A stretch of DNA of 64,000 bases. Origin: Portulaca oleracea (taxonomy: Eukaryota; Streptophyta; Magnoliopsida; Caryophyllales; Portulacaceae). The notes under the pieces are model-generated. The model was not told where the DNA came from. It was given only the letters and a program-made list of their open reading frames with translations, and did no database searches. Positions 21,975 through 33,158 of the stretch are shown here, one piece after another. Location: NCBI GenBank assembly GCA_029582165.1, contig CM055875.1, positions 11,096,785-11,160,784 of the forward strand, written 5' to 3'. Within the stretch, counting starts at the first letter, position 1. Each line of letters begins with the position of its first letter. The translations under genes and the position numbers were made by a program.

Positions 21975-23248
21975 CTAGGCCTTGTCAAGAGGGGTTTCAT
22001 GAGCATGCAATACTCGCCTCAAGACAAGAGCGTTACCTTGCACATGCGACATAGGGGCGACATCCTCCTCTTCACTAGTGACTACATCCTCAACCACCAC
22101 TTCAGAATCATCCCATGCTACTTGTAGTTCCTCATCTATATCTTGGACCTCCTTGAGGGTCAAGGTTCGTCGGTTCGGACAATATGCTTGATAATGTCCA
22201 TACCCATGGCATTTGAAACACTTTCTACCCTCCATATGCCAAGTAGGATCCGTAGGAGACGCCACAACAAGTCCCTTCCCCTTGTCGGTATGAGGTGTCG
22301 AAGGAAACTTGGGTATCTCACTAGACTTGGGAGTGCCCAATTGAGGAGGAGGTCGGCTTGACGGTGGAAAGTAGGCGTGCGTCACCGGTTTGGAAATAGC
22401 CTTCTCTTTCCTCCATCGCTCAACCCGAAGAGCCAAACTGCACAAATCATCCATGGAGTAGTAGGTTTGAACCTCAACTTTCTTGGCAATCGCGGAATCC
22501 AATCCATTCAAGAAACGCATCATGGTTTGCTCTTCCGGCTCTTGAAGGCCACTTTTAATGAGGAGATGTTCGAACTCTGATACGTATTCACTGACGGGTC
22601 GCCTGCCATGGGAAAGAGCGTATAATTTCCTCAGACATCCTGCTTGTAGGTGTTGGGAAAGAAACGGTGATTCATCACTTGTTTAAGCCAGGTCCAAGTA
22701 GAAATCCTTGCCCGACCTTCTCGGACCCATTGTGCCTTCATGTTCTCAAACCAAAGCGAAGCGGCTTTGGTGAGTTTCAAACTCGCGACCTTATATGCCT
22801 TCTCATCATCATGTTCCTTGGTCTCAAAGATCCTATCCATCAATTGGACCCATTCGATGTATTCATCCGAATCATTGGAACTATTGAAATCGGGGATGTC
22901 GATCTTGACATCTTGGAAATCGTCACGAGGGGGCCTATCATGCACTTCCGGACGACGTCGATGTCGAGGGGAGCCTATAGCATCATCACTCGACTCAAAG
23001 TTTGGAGGAGGACGGATAGGGCTTTGTGCGCGCCTCCGACGTTCGATTTGGGGTTGACCTTGACGTTGCGTAGTCAAGTTGTTCACTTGGGCCGCAAGTT
23101 CCCGAAGAGCCCGCTCGATATTGACGCTATGTGTCTCAAGGGAGGTGAACCGTTCGTCCATGGTGGCGAGCCAGTCCTCAATACCTTGAGCTTGAGGACT
23201 TCTCCGGTGGCTTGGTTCCTCTCGATCGGAATTAACTTGTCCATCCAT
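21975..23248 (-). pseudogene. Ty3 gag, two frames
   Basis: 23248-22631 starts MDGQVNSDREEP and has a short coiled-coil segment and the capsid block FQDVKIDIPDFNSSNDSDEY with FFPNTYKQDV. After a frameshift near 22600, 22523-21975 continues with FLNGLDSAIAKKVEVQTYY and a CCHC zinc knuckle (CFKCHGYGHYQAYC, C-x2-C-x4-H-x4-C), then an acidic tail that leads to the protease. The gag start is about 330 bp inside the primer site, which is normal for this group. Confidence 0.88.
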
Positions 23249-23579
23249 ATCGAGGGAAGGGTGAAGGACGGTATGTGTTTAGGATATTTTGTGGAGGTTG
23301 GGGGTTTTCTTGTAGTTGGATTGTGTTTGGCTAAGGGTTCTTTGTGTTTTTTTCACTCAGACATTTCATCGAACACCTTACGGATACAATTTTCCAACTT
23401 CTCCTCAAAGCTCCAAAGTGCTTCAAAAACACCAAATACAAACACAATACAATGTATTCCAATACTCTTGGATAACACAGGGGTTAGGGAACACCAATAG
23501 ATGCAAGAAATCCAACAAAACCCAATACTTGAGAAATACTATCAAGAACAATGAAGAACAACTGAAGCAAATAAATAAC

Positions 23580-23595
23580 CAAAGCTCTGATACCA
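23580..23595 (-). other. Primer-binding site (initiator Met-tRNA)
   Basis: Minus-strand TGGTATCAGAGCTTTG lies two bases inside the 5' LTR. The first 12 bases are the standard site complementary to the 3' end of initiator tRNA-Met. Confidence 0.9.
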
Positions 23596-23597
23596 AA

Positions 23598-24563
23598 TGA
23601 AGCGTTACCAATCGTGTGGAGGGAGATTGATTGCTTGAGTAATAAAGAAAATCGAGATGAAGAACTTGAATAACAATGGAGGTAATAGAAGACCTTGGCA
23701 AGGAATGTCCACCACCTTAGTCTAACATTTCACCATGATTAATTAGGAGTAATCCACCATCAACCATTAAACAAATGACTTGAACACCACCAAATAATGC
23801 TTGAATAAAGTAAACAAGATTTTTGGGAAAGAGGTTTGGGAAGCACTCATTCATTTCATTTCATAATCACATAAATTGTCTTGGGAAATGAGAAAACATG
23901 GTATTTATACTAAGTAGCAAAATTAGGCTAAAACTCAGCAGAAAACAAAATAGACACGCACGTGTCACAGCTTCGTAGTGGGCGCGACGCCTTCCTGTCT
24001 CGCCGATCCATCGTCCTACCGAGGAGTGTCACGAGCGCGACGGGTAGCGTCGCAGGTGCGACGACTCGGGCAGCAACATGTCGCGAACGTGGCGTCCGGA
24101 CTTCACGGGTGCGACGAAGCAGAGAAACCCAGGCTCGGCCAGCAGGATGTCGCGGGCGCGACGCCACAGTCATGGGCACGACCCAGCTCTACCCCAGATC
24201 CCCTGTTCTGGCCAGGAGGCTGTCGCGGGCGCGACGCCCATGTCGCGAGCGCGACTCTTGTCTGTTTGTTTTGCTTCTCTACTTTCCGTGATTCTTTGAA
24301 CTTTATTGCTCTTGGGACTACACCCGAACCCTGATACCTCCTAACTTCCATTCTCGGGACGGCCCGGTCCGGTCCCGAGGCCTCTGGGGGTCGGTGCATC
24401 AAGCGAGCCCTTCTAGAGGGTCCCGGGGCCTATCCATTGGATGGCCGAGACTAACCTTGCAATTCCGAGAGTTATCGGGAATTGTAGCTCAAGGTTTGAT
24501 GTAAACGAGGTGGCTCGCTTGGCGGAGATCACAAGTGCACAGAACGGAACCCGGATCTCTTCA
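23598..24563 (-). repeat. 5' LTR of the Ty3 chromovirus-like element
   Basis: 966 bp, TGAAGCG...CTCTTCA on plus. Palindromic words occur at 24148-24161 (GTCGCGGGCGCGAC), near 24224 and near 24242 (GTCGCGAGCGCGAC), and as GTCGCAGGTGCGAC and GTCACGAGCGCGAC near 24030-24062. Compared with the other LTR the word positions are kept but many words carry C-to-T or G-to-A changes. Confidence 0.85.
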
Positions 24564-24933
24564 GAACTGCTTGAGACTTTCAGAAGATACCAGGTAATTT
24601 CTTAAGTTCCTCTCTCTCTCTCTCAGTTTGCAGTCCTTGTTTCCTAAAATAACCACCTATACCAAAACACATACATCTTTAGATTGAGATCTTTCTTGAT
24701 CGGGTCGATCTAGCAATCGAGTTCCCCGAGTGTTGCGTGGACTTTCAGTAGACGATTTCTACATTGGAATCTCATAGATCAACCTCTGCATTAATCGGAT
24801 TAGCGATCAGGTATAATTACTAATGCCTCTGCAATTGTTCCTTTCTTGGTTGATTAGTTGTTTTATAATCGTTATAAATATTTCGCCAATTAATCTGTAT
24901 CAGTTTAGGAAATAGATAACCTAAAACCTAACA
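24564..24933 (+). mobile_element. Second, 5'-truncated copy of LTR-A
   Basis: Direct match to 13023-13385: GAACTGCYTGAGACTTT, a longer CT microsatellite, then GATCGGGTCGATCTAGCAAT and GATCAGGTATAAYTACTAA. It ends CCTAACA at 24933. Its first ~260 bp are absent where the chromovirus LTR abuts it. Confidence 0.8.
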
Positions 24934-25376
24934 TGAACAGCCTTAAGGCCAACCGGCCTTGGGAAAGGGGAGGGATGAACCTTGCCTCGTTCATGTTTCC
25001 TTGGACGGTGAAGGTGTGAATGGAGAGTATTCGACAACAGTTGTTCAAACCATACACGGTAGGAGCTTATTTGCAAGCTTTGCACATGTTTTTGTGAGGT
25101 TTTGAACTTGAGACCTCTTGGAGGCTTTTAATGTGATCATTGCATGGCTTTCATGGCTCCATGATGGTTAATTGCTTACGTAAAGATTGTGCATGCAATA
25201 AGCTAGGAAATTCACATGTAATGATGCATGCATTTTTATGTGAACTTGTGCATGTAGAGTGCATGCGAGCAAGTCTTCTGGCTTCGGTTTTGGTTTCGGC
25301 TTTGGCTCCCCTAATTTATTTATATTCAAACTAAAAATACATAAAAATAAATAATAAAAATTACATTTAAAAGTGT
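24934..25376. other. No gene recognised
   Basis: Between LTR-A and the LTR-end fragment. It includes the imperfect inverted words AAGGCCAACCGGCCTT near 24953 and repeated GCATGC words. No domain found. Confidence 0.4.
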
Positions 25377-25495
25377 ATAAAATCTATGCTAAGACCCGAT
25401 GTCTGAACTAGCTTATCGACCAGCTTCTTTTTTTATTTCTGCTCTTTGCTATATAGTTATGCTCTATACTTATGTGTCAAAACTTGGTGTCTACA
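25377..25495 (+). mobile_element. Truncated 3' end of the 4314-6180 LTR family
   Basis: About 120 bp match 6061-6180, including TTTGCTATATAG and the end GGTGTCTACA. Only the LTR end survives. Confidence 0.8.
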
Positions 25496-26481
25496 GGAAT
25501 AGTGTAATATATCAAGGTCGTTCTCTCGAGGACTTGCTCAGACTATGTACTAGAATATCTCACAACAAGGGATGTTAGATCGTCCAAATTAAAGGATTGA
25601 TTTTTATTTTTTTTTGTGAATCTCTGAACTAAAACTAGGAAAGTGGTAAACTTTTAGTTTTTATATGATAATTGAGGGAGTTTAAGGGAGTCCACTATTA
25701 GTTAACTAATTGATTAAGTGTTGATTCCAATACGAGGTAATATTGACAACATCGGGGTCTATAATCATTCTAAGACCTATCACAACAATCTTTCGATCCG
25801 TGTTGAGTTGCACTAATTAAACTAAACACCTATTCTCATGACTATTTAATTGAATCAAAGATAAAAACAGATTATAACAAAACCCTAAACATGACTAGGG
25901 GTGAGGATGTTCTTATATTAGATGACATAAGGAACTCCCAATATATATTGCATGTAAGTAAAGTATATGCTCCAAATATTTATAAATAAATAATCATAAC
26001 ATAATAAGAGTAATAAATAATCATATCATAATAAGAGTGAACAATCTAATATCTATGGTGAATAATTTAATATATATGGGTGAATAATCATACATCTATA
26101 TATATTAAATTGCAATGTGATCCCTCAAATCTCTTCTCTCCCCCATTTCTTAAATCTCATTAATTAGACAATATCGACCATTGATTTTATCTAATATAAA
26201 ATCTACACCATTCATTAAAAAAAAAACTACCCAATTATTATTTTTTATCTTTTTAACAATCCAAATAAAAAGCAAACAGCAAAAAAAACGAAAAAATAAA
26301 TAATTAAGTAAATAAACAATAGAATTTATTTTCTATGCAGACTCCTATTTTAATTAAAATTGCTGTCAGTTATATAGACTCCTATTTCAATTAAAATTAT
26401 TGTCAGTTTACCTCCAGATAAACTATTTAAATCTATATCTATATAGGAAAATAAATAAAATATATATTAAAAAATCTAATT
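25496..26481. other. AT-rich spacer, no gene
   Basis: It begins with retroelement-leader-like sequence (CAAGGTCGTTCTCTCGAGGACTTG) and becomes very AT-rich. No reading frame of note. Confidence 0.4.
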
Positions 26482-26490
26482 AAATAAATA

Positions 26491-27273
26491 CGGTTTTGCT
26501 ATACATCGCCCTTAGGGCAACAAATAAAGAGAATCTTGTCAATTAGAAATATTCTTAATTAGGAATATTATTGGAATCCTAGTAACCTAGTTCAATTAAA
26601 TATAATAAGATATTACAAAATAAAATAAATAGAGTAAGAAGATATTATAAAAATAAAAATAGATTGAATTTGCCTAATTTAACATGAAAAATTAAAACAA
26701 CTCTCTCTCCCACTGTCTCACATCCTGTTGGGCGACATTTTTATGCTAAATTCTGAAGCTTTCATCCTCATCCCTCCATGCCAGCCGTCCATCCATAATA
26801 AAACATAATACTAATTGTCGAGAATTCTTGCAATAGAAGAGAATATTATACTTGATCCCTTTTATTACCCTTGATTGTCTTTTTGTTTTTCATTTTGTTT
26901 GTCCTCCATGGTTGAGTTAATGGAGCTTGGTTTCGGTTATAAGGCTATGGAATACAAGCTTTACATACAAAGAGCAAACATTAGATTGATATTATGAGTG
27001 TCATTTTTTAAGCCTAAATCACAGTTGCAGAAAATTAATTGATGGTATGAACTATGAACTGTGAAATCTATAAGATTTCTGATGGTAAACGAGAGAATGG
27101 TTTCCATATTTATTGATATGATGCATAAATTACGTAAACTTCATTTACTTTAATTTTCTTATGTCATTTTATATTTGGTTACTAGGATTCCAATAATATT
27201 CCTAATTAAGAATATTGCTAATTGACAATATTCTCTTTATTTGTCGCCCTAAGGGCGACGTATAGCAAAACCG
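26491..27273. mobile_element. Mutator-like MITE, 783 bp, 9-bp target duplication
   Basis: The terminal inverted repeats are about 97 bp with roughly five mismatches. They begin CGGTTTTGCTATACATCGCC on the left and end with its complement at 27273. The flanks 26482-26490 and 27274-27282 are both AAATAAATA. A 9-bp duplication plus long terminal repeats is the hallmark of Mutator-like elements. The interior has no transposase, so it is non-autonomous. Confidence 0.88.
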
Positions 27274-27282
27274 AAATAAATA

Positions 27283-27854
27283 ATATCAAAAATTGGGTAG
27301 AAATTGTGTTTTTGATATTTTTTTGATATTAAATAAATAATATCAAATACAAATATAATTAAGTTACATTTTTTATATATTTTGTCAAATACAAATATAT
27401 TTAGAAACATAGTTATTTTAATTGAGATTATGTTGGGGAGTTAAGTTATTTTAATTGAAACATAAACATAGTTATTTTTTGTGAAATACAAATATTTTTG
27501 ATATTATTTAGAAATATATTTGTATTTCTAAATAATATGAAAAATCTCTAAATTAAATAAATAACATCAATTAAAAATCTAATTAAATTTATATTTTTGA
27601 TATTTTTTGTTTAACTATGTTTCAATTAAAATAACTATGTTTCAAATTAAATAAAATAAAAATCAATGTGTCCTTCATCCAAAAGCCTTCCCTCCATTGA
27701 TTCTGAATTCTCATCTAATATGTAGTAATAGCCGTTGATTTTGTACAAGATTAAATCTCAACCATCAATTCAAAAATTTTAAATTTTAATTATATAATAA
27801 ATCTTATTAACTGTTTGCAGGATTAGTTTTTCTATAACCAACCAGTTCTCTCTC
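27283..27854. other. AT-rich spacer, no gene
   Basis: Contains repeats of AATACAAATAT and AAATAATATCAAA words. No coding signal. Confidence 0.4.
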
Positions 27855-27862
27855 TTCCCACG
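27855..27862 (+). repeat. Left target-site duplication of the inverted viral structure
   Basis: TTCCCACG, identical to 56109-56116. The match extends by TA on both sides. Confidence 0.65.
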
Positions 27863-28150
27863 TAGAGGTGGCAAAACGGGTTTGAACGGGTCATTTCGGG
27901 TTGGACATTTTTTGTCATTTCGTTGTTTCGGGTCATTTTCGGTTTCGGGTTTAAAACGGGTTGGTGATGGCGACGTTCACTATTTGCAATAAATACGTTT
28001 ACTATTTATGTCATTTTTACTATTCATTTACTATTTGTATAGTAATTTTACTATTTGTATTAAATACTATCACTATTTGAATTTAATTCGTTTTGTTTCT
28101 TCTGATTCTTATTGAATTTTACGTGTTCAGTTTTGCTTTTATTTTTTGTC
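27863..28150 (+). repeat. Left terminal segment, hAT-like end
   Basis: It starts TAGAGGTGGCAAAACGGG and is rich in AACGGGT and TTTCGGGT words, then has repeated ACTATTTGTAT words to about 28080. Its reverse complement forms the right end (55822-56108) with about 95% identity by eye. TAGxGxTGGCAA starts with 8-bp duplications are typical of hAT elements, and two independent hAT elements at 57137 and 58812 in this window start the same way. Confidence 0.65.
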
Positions 28151-28154
28151 AATA

Positions 28155-28440
28155 TTATAATTCTTCGTCGGTGTAATAATATATTGCAGATTTATTTATA
28201 CTTTTGTTAGGTTCAAACCAGATTGTATATTCAAAAGTTTTTTCTAATAAAGCTATTTGATCTTTAATTAAATTTAGAGTATACTTATGAACACTAGATG
28301 GTAATGTGACTAAATATACATATCTTGATTTCTGATTTTCAAGGAGACTTTCTCTAAAATTTCTAGTTGTTTGATTTAAGTTCAGGGAAATTAAAGGTTT
28401 GTCCTGCGGCATAATCTCCTTCTTTTGTTAACCTAAAATT
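28155..28440 (-). pseudogene. Viral ORF after the primer site (left arm)
   Basis: An 85-codon frame with TTRNFRESLLENQKSRYVYL and ending YYYTDEEL. Its position, the first long frame downstream of the primer site, is that of the 5'-most ORF of a caulimovirid genome. No family was recognised. Relative to the right arm (55520-55818), about 50 bp near 28380 are deleted. Confidence 0.6.
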
Positions 28441-28551
28441 CGATTGAAATCTATTTCTAAACATATTTAATTATTCTTTAAACAAGAATAATGTATTTCA
28501 GAAATTCTTCTGCCAAATATATAATTTTTACATGAAAATTAACACATCTAA

Positions 28552-31248
28552 TGTGACGCCCCGAAAATCCTATACTTCAAAGTCAACTAACGCCGTCTAG
28601 TCAACCTAACAGCGGATGTAAATCTCCAAATTTTCGGGACGTCATGTCGTACCTTAATCAAGGTACAAGGGGAAAAGATCAAGGTCAAAGACAAAGTAAG
28701 AATATCAAAGGCCAACTCAAAGATATCAAATGTTAAACTTCAACACTTGGATTAATATTCAACTGAATATTGAGCTTAAAAGTCACACTAGTCACTCTGA
28801 GTCGCCCAACAAGGGTATTACAAACTCAAATAAATTTAAAAATCAACTGAAAGTAAAAGGGTTTCTTTTATTCCACTCATAATGGAAAACTAACGATAAA
28901 CCTCACTCTACAACCCGAATCCCGAATGTGTACCTGAAAAACATGGTAACAACAACACATGAGCCATGTACTCAGTAAGCACTTCACATGCAACACATAA
29001 AGCACATCAAGGCATGTAGATCAAGTAGCAAACAAGGTTTATTATGAACTCTTCTTTTAACGATCTTAATCAGTCATCATTCATCAGCCTTTGCATATCT
29101 CAGCCTTTGCATATTTCTTATGTGTGTTACTCAGCTAACAAACCAGTCTCCCCGGGGGACTCAATCAGTACGTGTGATCCTCAACGACCACATCGTACTA
29201 CCTTTGCTCTTCACATATTTCTCAATCCGCACGTGTGATCCTCAGCGACCACATCATGCCATACGTGTGATCCTCAGCGACCACATCGTGTCGTACGTGT
29301 GATCCTCAGCGACCACATCGTACCACCTTTGCACATTTCACAATCCGCATGTGTGATCCTCAGCGATCACATCATGCCACACGTGTGATCCTCAGCGACC
29401 ACATCGTCCCATGCTTTCAAATTTCATTAAAGTCATTCCTTTATTTAATTCTCATTCGTAATATGCTGTTAAGCCACATAATAAATCCATGCCAACAAAG
29501 TCATCGAATAAATCATGTCACGTGCTTCAAGTCAAACAATAAGTCATAATTCACCCGAACTCGTATGGGCTTAAGCCATACATTATTTCGAAGCTCAATA
29601 AGTGTATTATCACCTACAATAATGCATGTTTTATAGTCCATGCTAGTCCGAAGTATAAGTAATTCGAATCTCTTCATAAACTGCCTAGAATTGACCATTT
29701 GACATATTTTTCTAATTACTCTTAGCCCACAACTCCAAATCCAAATCCGCAAAATTCCTAGTAAACTAGACACTCAGGGATACTCCCAACTAAAGCAGTA
29801 TTTCAAAATTCAAAGAAATGAATTTTTCGTGAACTTCGGAAATCAAGCTATTAAAACTGAATTTTCTAGATAATAAAAATTACTTAATAAACTTAAATAA
29901 TTTGAATACTAAACCACGTGATTAATACATAGAACTTATTTTGATAAATAACATACCCTTAAACAGTAGGTGTTCAACTTGGACTGAACTTATAAAGGTA
30001 CCAATTTTAAACGTAAGCAAAAGTTGTAGGAAATTATATACATAATATAATAACATGAGAAGAAAAATAATAATAATAATAACAATAATAATGAAAATGA
30101 AAATTATACTATATAAATTTATAAACTCAGTACTTTACCAAAATTTCTATGCCAATAAGCAATAAATAACTAGGATAAATTAGATTATTAAAGCTAGAAA
30201 ATTAACATGTAAAAATAATGATAACTAAAAAAAACAAGGGTGGTTTTTAACATGGTTGTGAACTCACTTTGGGGAGTAGTTTACCGGTGACTCAGGATGG
30301 CTATATGGCGGTGGTTGGTGGCGTTGGGTTGACGGTGTTGCATGCTACCCACATGCATCTACGGTGGTGTCAACGGGCGGCCGAGGGTGGCTATGGGTTC
30401 CTCCGAAGGTGGCTTGTTGACTGTTTTGTTTATATACTTAGTTTCTGGGTGGTTTTGGATTTTGCAAAAACAGGGTGACAGGTGTTATTGGCGGCTGTTT
30501 TTCCGGCAACCAAGCAGCGGTGGTCGGGGTATGATGGCTGCCATGGGTGCACGGTGGTGCACTAATGCCAATGGTGGGGTCCGGTGGTGCAGGTGGTGGT
30601 TGTGGGTGGTTGTGGGTCCCCTTAAAGTTGGCTTGGTGGCTGAGTTTTGACATATTTTTCTGGGTTGCTTGGGATGGTTTTCGGGCTTGTTTGTCAGTGT
30701 TTTTATGTCCTAAGAGCTACCATTTGTGATGGTTAATATTCATACACAGAAAAGAAGTGAAGAAGGAAGGTTCCTTTTATAGATGATAATGGTGGATGAT
30801 GATGATGATAGTTAGTGGATGGGTGATGATGGAGAATAATGGTGATGGGTTGGTGGATGGATGATAATGAAGAATAATGGTGTTGGGTTAGGGGTGATGG
30901 GGTCTAAATAGGTAAGAAGGGAGTCATTGTCTGCCAATGATAAATAATAATGGAGCTTCAATGATAAAAGCATCCATGGTGGGTCGAAGAGGAAGAAAGG
31001 AGGGAAGAGAGAATAGCAGTTTTTGAGGGTAATTACTAACTGTTAGGAGTGTACATCAAAAGTAACTACTAGTTGAAATGGTAAGTCTTGCTCTTATTCA
31101 GGGGTTGGTGAGGGGTTCAAACCTTGACAAGGTAAACTTTGGTTATTTTATTTTTATAACCTTCATAAACCTATTTTACATAAAAGAAAACAACTAACGG
31201 AGTCACAATACTTAACGGTTAGAAAATCCAAAATTTTGTGATTTTACA
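28552..31248 (-). mobile_element. Solo LTR, 2697 bp, with 5-bp duplication TCTAA
   Basis: It begins TGTGACGCCCCGAAAATCC and ends GATTTTACA. TCTAA lies at both 28547-28551 and 31249-31253. The empty site is seen in the right viral arm (near 55380). No internal genes, polypurine tract or primer site follow, so it is a solo LTR left by LTR-LTR recombination, probably of a Tekay/Del-type Ty3 family judged by the TGTxACxCCCC start. A TATA box on the minus strand (TATAAAAGGAACC, ~30775) gives the orientation. Open frames near 30270-30650 are G-rich and carry no domain. Confidence 0.88.
29165..29412. repeat. Six short repeats inside the solo LTR, hairpin-forming
   Basis: The unit ACGTGTGATCCTCAGCGACC continues ACATCGT, at about 29170, 29230, 29264, 29294, 29348 and 29381. 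One unit forms a perfect TGTGATC-CTCAGC-GATCACA stem (~29350). The others differ by one pair. Confidence 0.8.
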
Positions 31249-31409
31249 TCTAAATTTATTTTTGACATATGTAATTAATAAGTTTCAACAGTCCATCTTC
31301 AGCATAAGTCCCATATATTATTTCTATTATAAATTTCTCTAAATCCATATTTAAAGTTCTTCTGTAAATAAAATTATCATGTTCTTCATTCATTTTTTAA
31401 GATCTTCTT

Positions 31410-31421
31410 GCTCTGATACCA
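31410..31421 (-). other. Viral primer-binding site, left arm
   Basis: Minus-strand TGGTATCAGAGC, complementary to the 3' end of initiator Met-tRNA, as used for minus-strand DNA synthesis by Caulimoviridae. Confidence 0.88.
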
Positions 31422-31907
31422 ATATTAAGAGGGTCTAACAAGTGGTTTTTTACTGGAAAAAGCGGTAAAACCAAAAGTGATTTTTTAAGTGTCTCACACA
31501 ATTTTATCAGTTTAGATACTCGGATAAGTAATCCTAATAAACTTATATAACCTTAAATCAACAATTTAAAATTCAACATAACTACACAAACTAAAACGAA
31601 AGAGAGATTATACCTTTGAGAGTTGAATCTGTCTTACTTGTTTGTACGCGTCTTACACTCCACTCTGCGCGATTTACCTACTCTTTCAGACTTAATCTTC
31701 TCTCTTTGTATACTCACTTTGTTTGAGTTTGGATAAATATGAAGAACTCATGTATTGTTGAAAAAGAGATTATATTATTTCATTAAGGATACTTTCCTTT
31801 CCCTAAAAGGTAATTCTTAAAACATCTTGATACAAGCTTACAAAAGGAAATATGCTAACAAACTTAATGTGGATGAGAAACTCAGCCCTCTCCTTCTTAC
31901 ATACCTC

Positions 31908-31954
31908 TATTTATAAGAGAATTAAAGTAATAGATTACATAAGCGCTTACATCA
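31908..31954 (-). promoter_or_regulatory. Viral promoter, left arm: ocs-like element and TATA box
   Basis: On minus, 31954-31935 reads TGATGTAAGCGCTTATGTAA, differing from the ocs/as-1 consensus TGACGYAAGCRMTKACG at two C-to-T sites. The TATA motif (TATAAATA, 31915-31908) follows about 20 bp further on. It would drive transcription leftwards through the primer site. Confidence 0.7.
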
Positions 31955-32039
31955 CAGCGCATTATTGTAGTTCGATTGTTCTTGTGATGGCAGTATCTTG
32001 TTCGTTTATTTCAGTCGGCAAGATCTCAGCCCTTCGCGT

Positions 32040-33158
32040 GGCTACATCAATATGTCCTGTTGGTTTTTGTTTTCTTCTCTTTGGTACAGTTCATCCAACT
32101 TTTTCTTCACAGTTGTGCTTCCTTAATTGGAAGTTCTTTGGGAATAATTTGTGGAATCTGAAGTCAAATATTTGATCATCTCGTTTTCCAAAAGATCCAT
32201 CATCATTGGTAACAATTATAAAATTTTATTCTTGATAAAGATTTCTGTAGCCTTCTCTCCAGAGTCTGTCGAGTTGGCAACTGACTGCTAAAGCTCCTGT
32301 TGATCGTCTATAATTTGTCCAGGACTTGTCAAATGGAGGAATTTCAAAAAGCTTTTCTTTTGTGGCTTGGACTTGGATATTTGTTAAAGGGATTTTGTTC
32401 AAGATGATCAGATTAATAACAGGATATATGATATTAGTCTGTTCATCCTTTTCAGGGGCAACTGAAAATATTCTGAGGCTAACATAGCTCTTGTTTTTAC
32501 TGTGATTTTTTATGGTTTCTATTATTTTCTCCGGGAAATTCTTGAGTTCAATGAGGCTTAAGCTAGGATATAGTAGGTTTAGATATCCATGTTCAAAAAG
32601 CTGGTAGACGACTTCGGGATTTGCTTTATTAAATACTATAATTCTTGGGAACAAAGAGCGCTTAGGGTTGTAAAATAGTTCAGGGATTTCTCCAATCTTT
32701 TCATAAGCAACAGTAGTTGTTTGATGTTAATTCTTATAGAATTCGTCGGTAACAATGTTCAGAGTTCGAATGCCAATATTTCGAATAACTGGTCTTGTAG
32801 CTAGCAATCTAGCTTTTAATTGTTGCTTCTCTTTCTCCTCTTGGGAGAGGGGGTTTGAAGCATTTCCCTGGCTTGTTGAGGGTCGAAATGAGTGTTCAAC
32901 TTGTTCGACTTTGATTTCTTTGGGATTTTCTTTCCCATAGCTCAATTTGAATTCATCAATAGTTCTGTAGAAAATTGTAGTAAGATCCTTGGCCTTTTCA
33001 AGATCAGCTCTGAGGTCTTTAACTACAATTTCTATAAGTTCAATCTTTTCTTCAACTGCTTCGAGATATTCATTGTAGTCAATCATGATATTTTCAAAAT
33101 CTCGAACGAATGGGCCTTCGTCACTAATACTGGTCTTCCCTTTTTCACTTGTACTCAT
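32040..33158 (-). pseudogene. Viral 3' ORF of unknown function (left arm)
   Basis: It starts MSTSEKGKTSISDEG at 33158, where the ATG overlaps the end of the RNase H frame. The N-terminal part is acidic with a coiled-coil-like stretch (NEYLEAVEEKIELIEIVV). A C-terminal block (32654-32226) reads NKANPEVVYQLFEHGYLNLL and later LAVSCQLDRLWREGYRNLYQ. Stops occur at 32727 and 32226, and a one-base loss near 33190 fuses it in frame to RNase H. The position after RT-RH fits caulimovirid 3' ORFs. I do not recognise a translational transactivator motif. Confidence 0.65.

Larger units (their letters stand above)
18167..24563 (-). mobile_element. Decayed Ty3 chromovirus-like LTR retrotransposon
   Basis: Full gag-PR-RT-RH-IN order on the minus strand between two related LTRs: 23598-24563 (5' LTR, 966 bp, TGAAGCG...CTCTTCA on plus) and 18167-18923 (3' LTR, missing ~220 bp at its outer end). 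A Met-tRNA primer site follows the 5' LTR. The order IN after RT-RH gives Ty3. The pol frame runs into the LTR, as described for CRM-clade elements, but the clade is not proven. Stops and frameshifts make it inactive. The truncated 3' LTR abuts the Athila-1 interior, so the target duplication is lost. Confidence 0.85.

Noticed and set aside
22667..23500. 277-codon plus frame opposite the Ty3 gag
   Set aside because: Shadow of the gag gene on minus. The minus frame has the capsid block and leads to the CCHC knuckle.
12765..24933. LTR-A copies as the two ends of one intact 12-kb element
   Set aside because: The right copy lacks its first ~260 bp, the space between is filled by two other elements, and no matching target duplication was found.
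29165..29412. CRISPR-like array of short repeats
   Set aside because: Plant nuclear context, repeats inside an LTR, spacers not of constant length and partly repeated themselves.
30269..30650. Gly/Val/Trp-rich frames
   Set aside because: They lie inside the 2.7-kb solo LTR and follow GGTGG-rich sequence. No domain seen.
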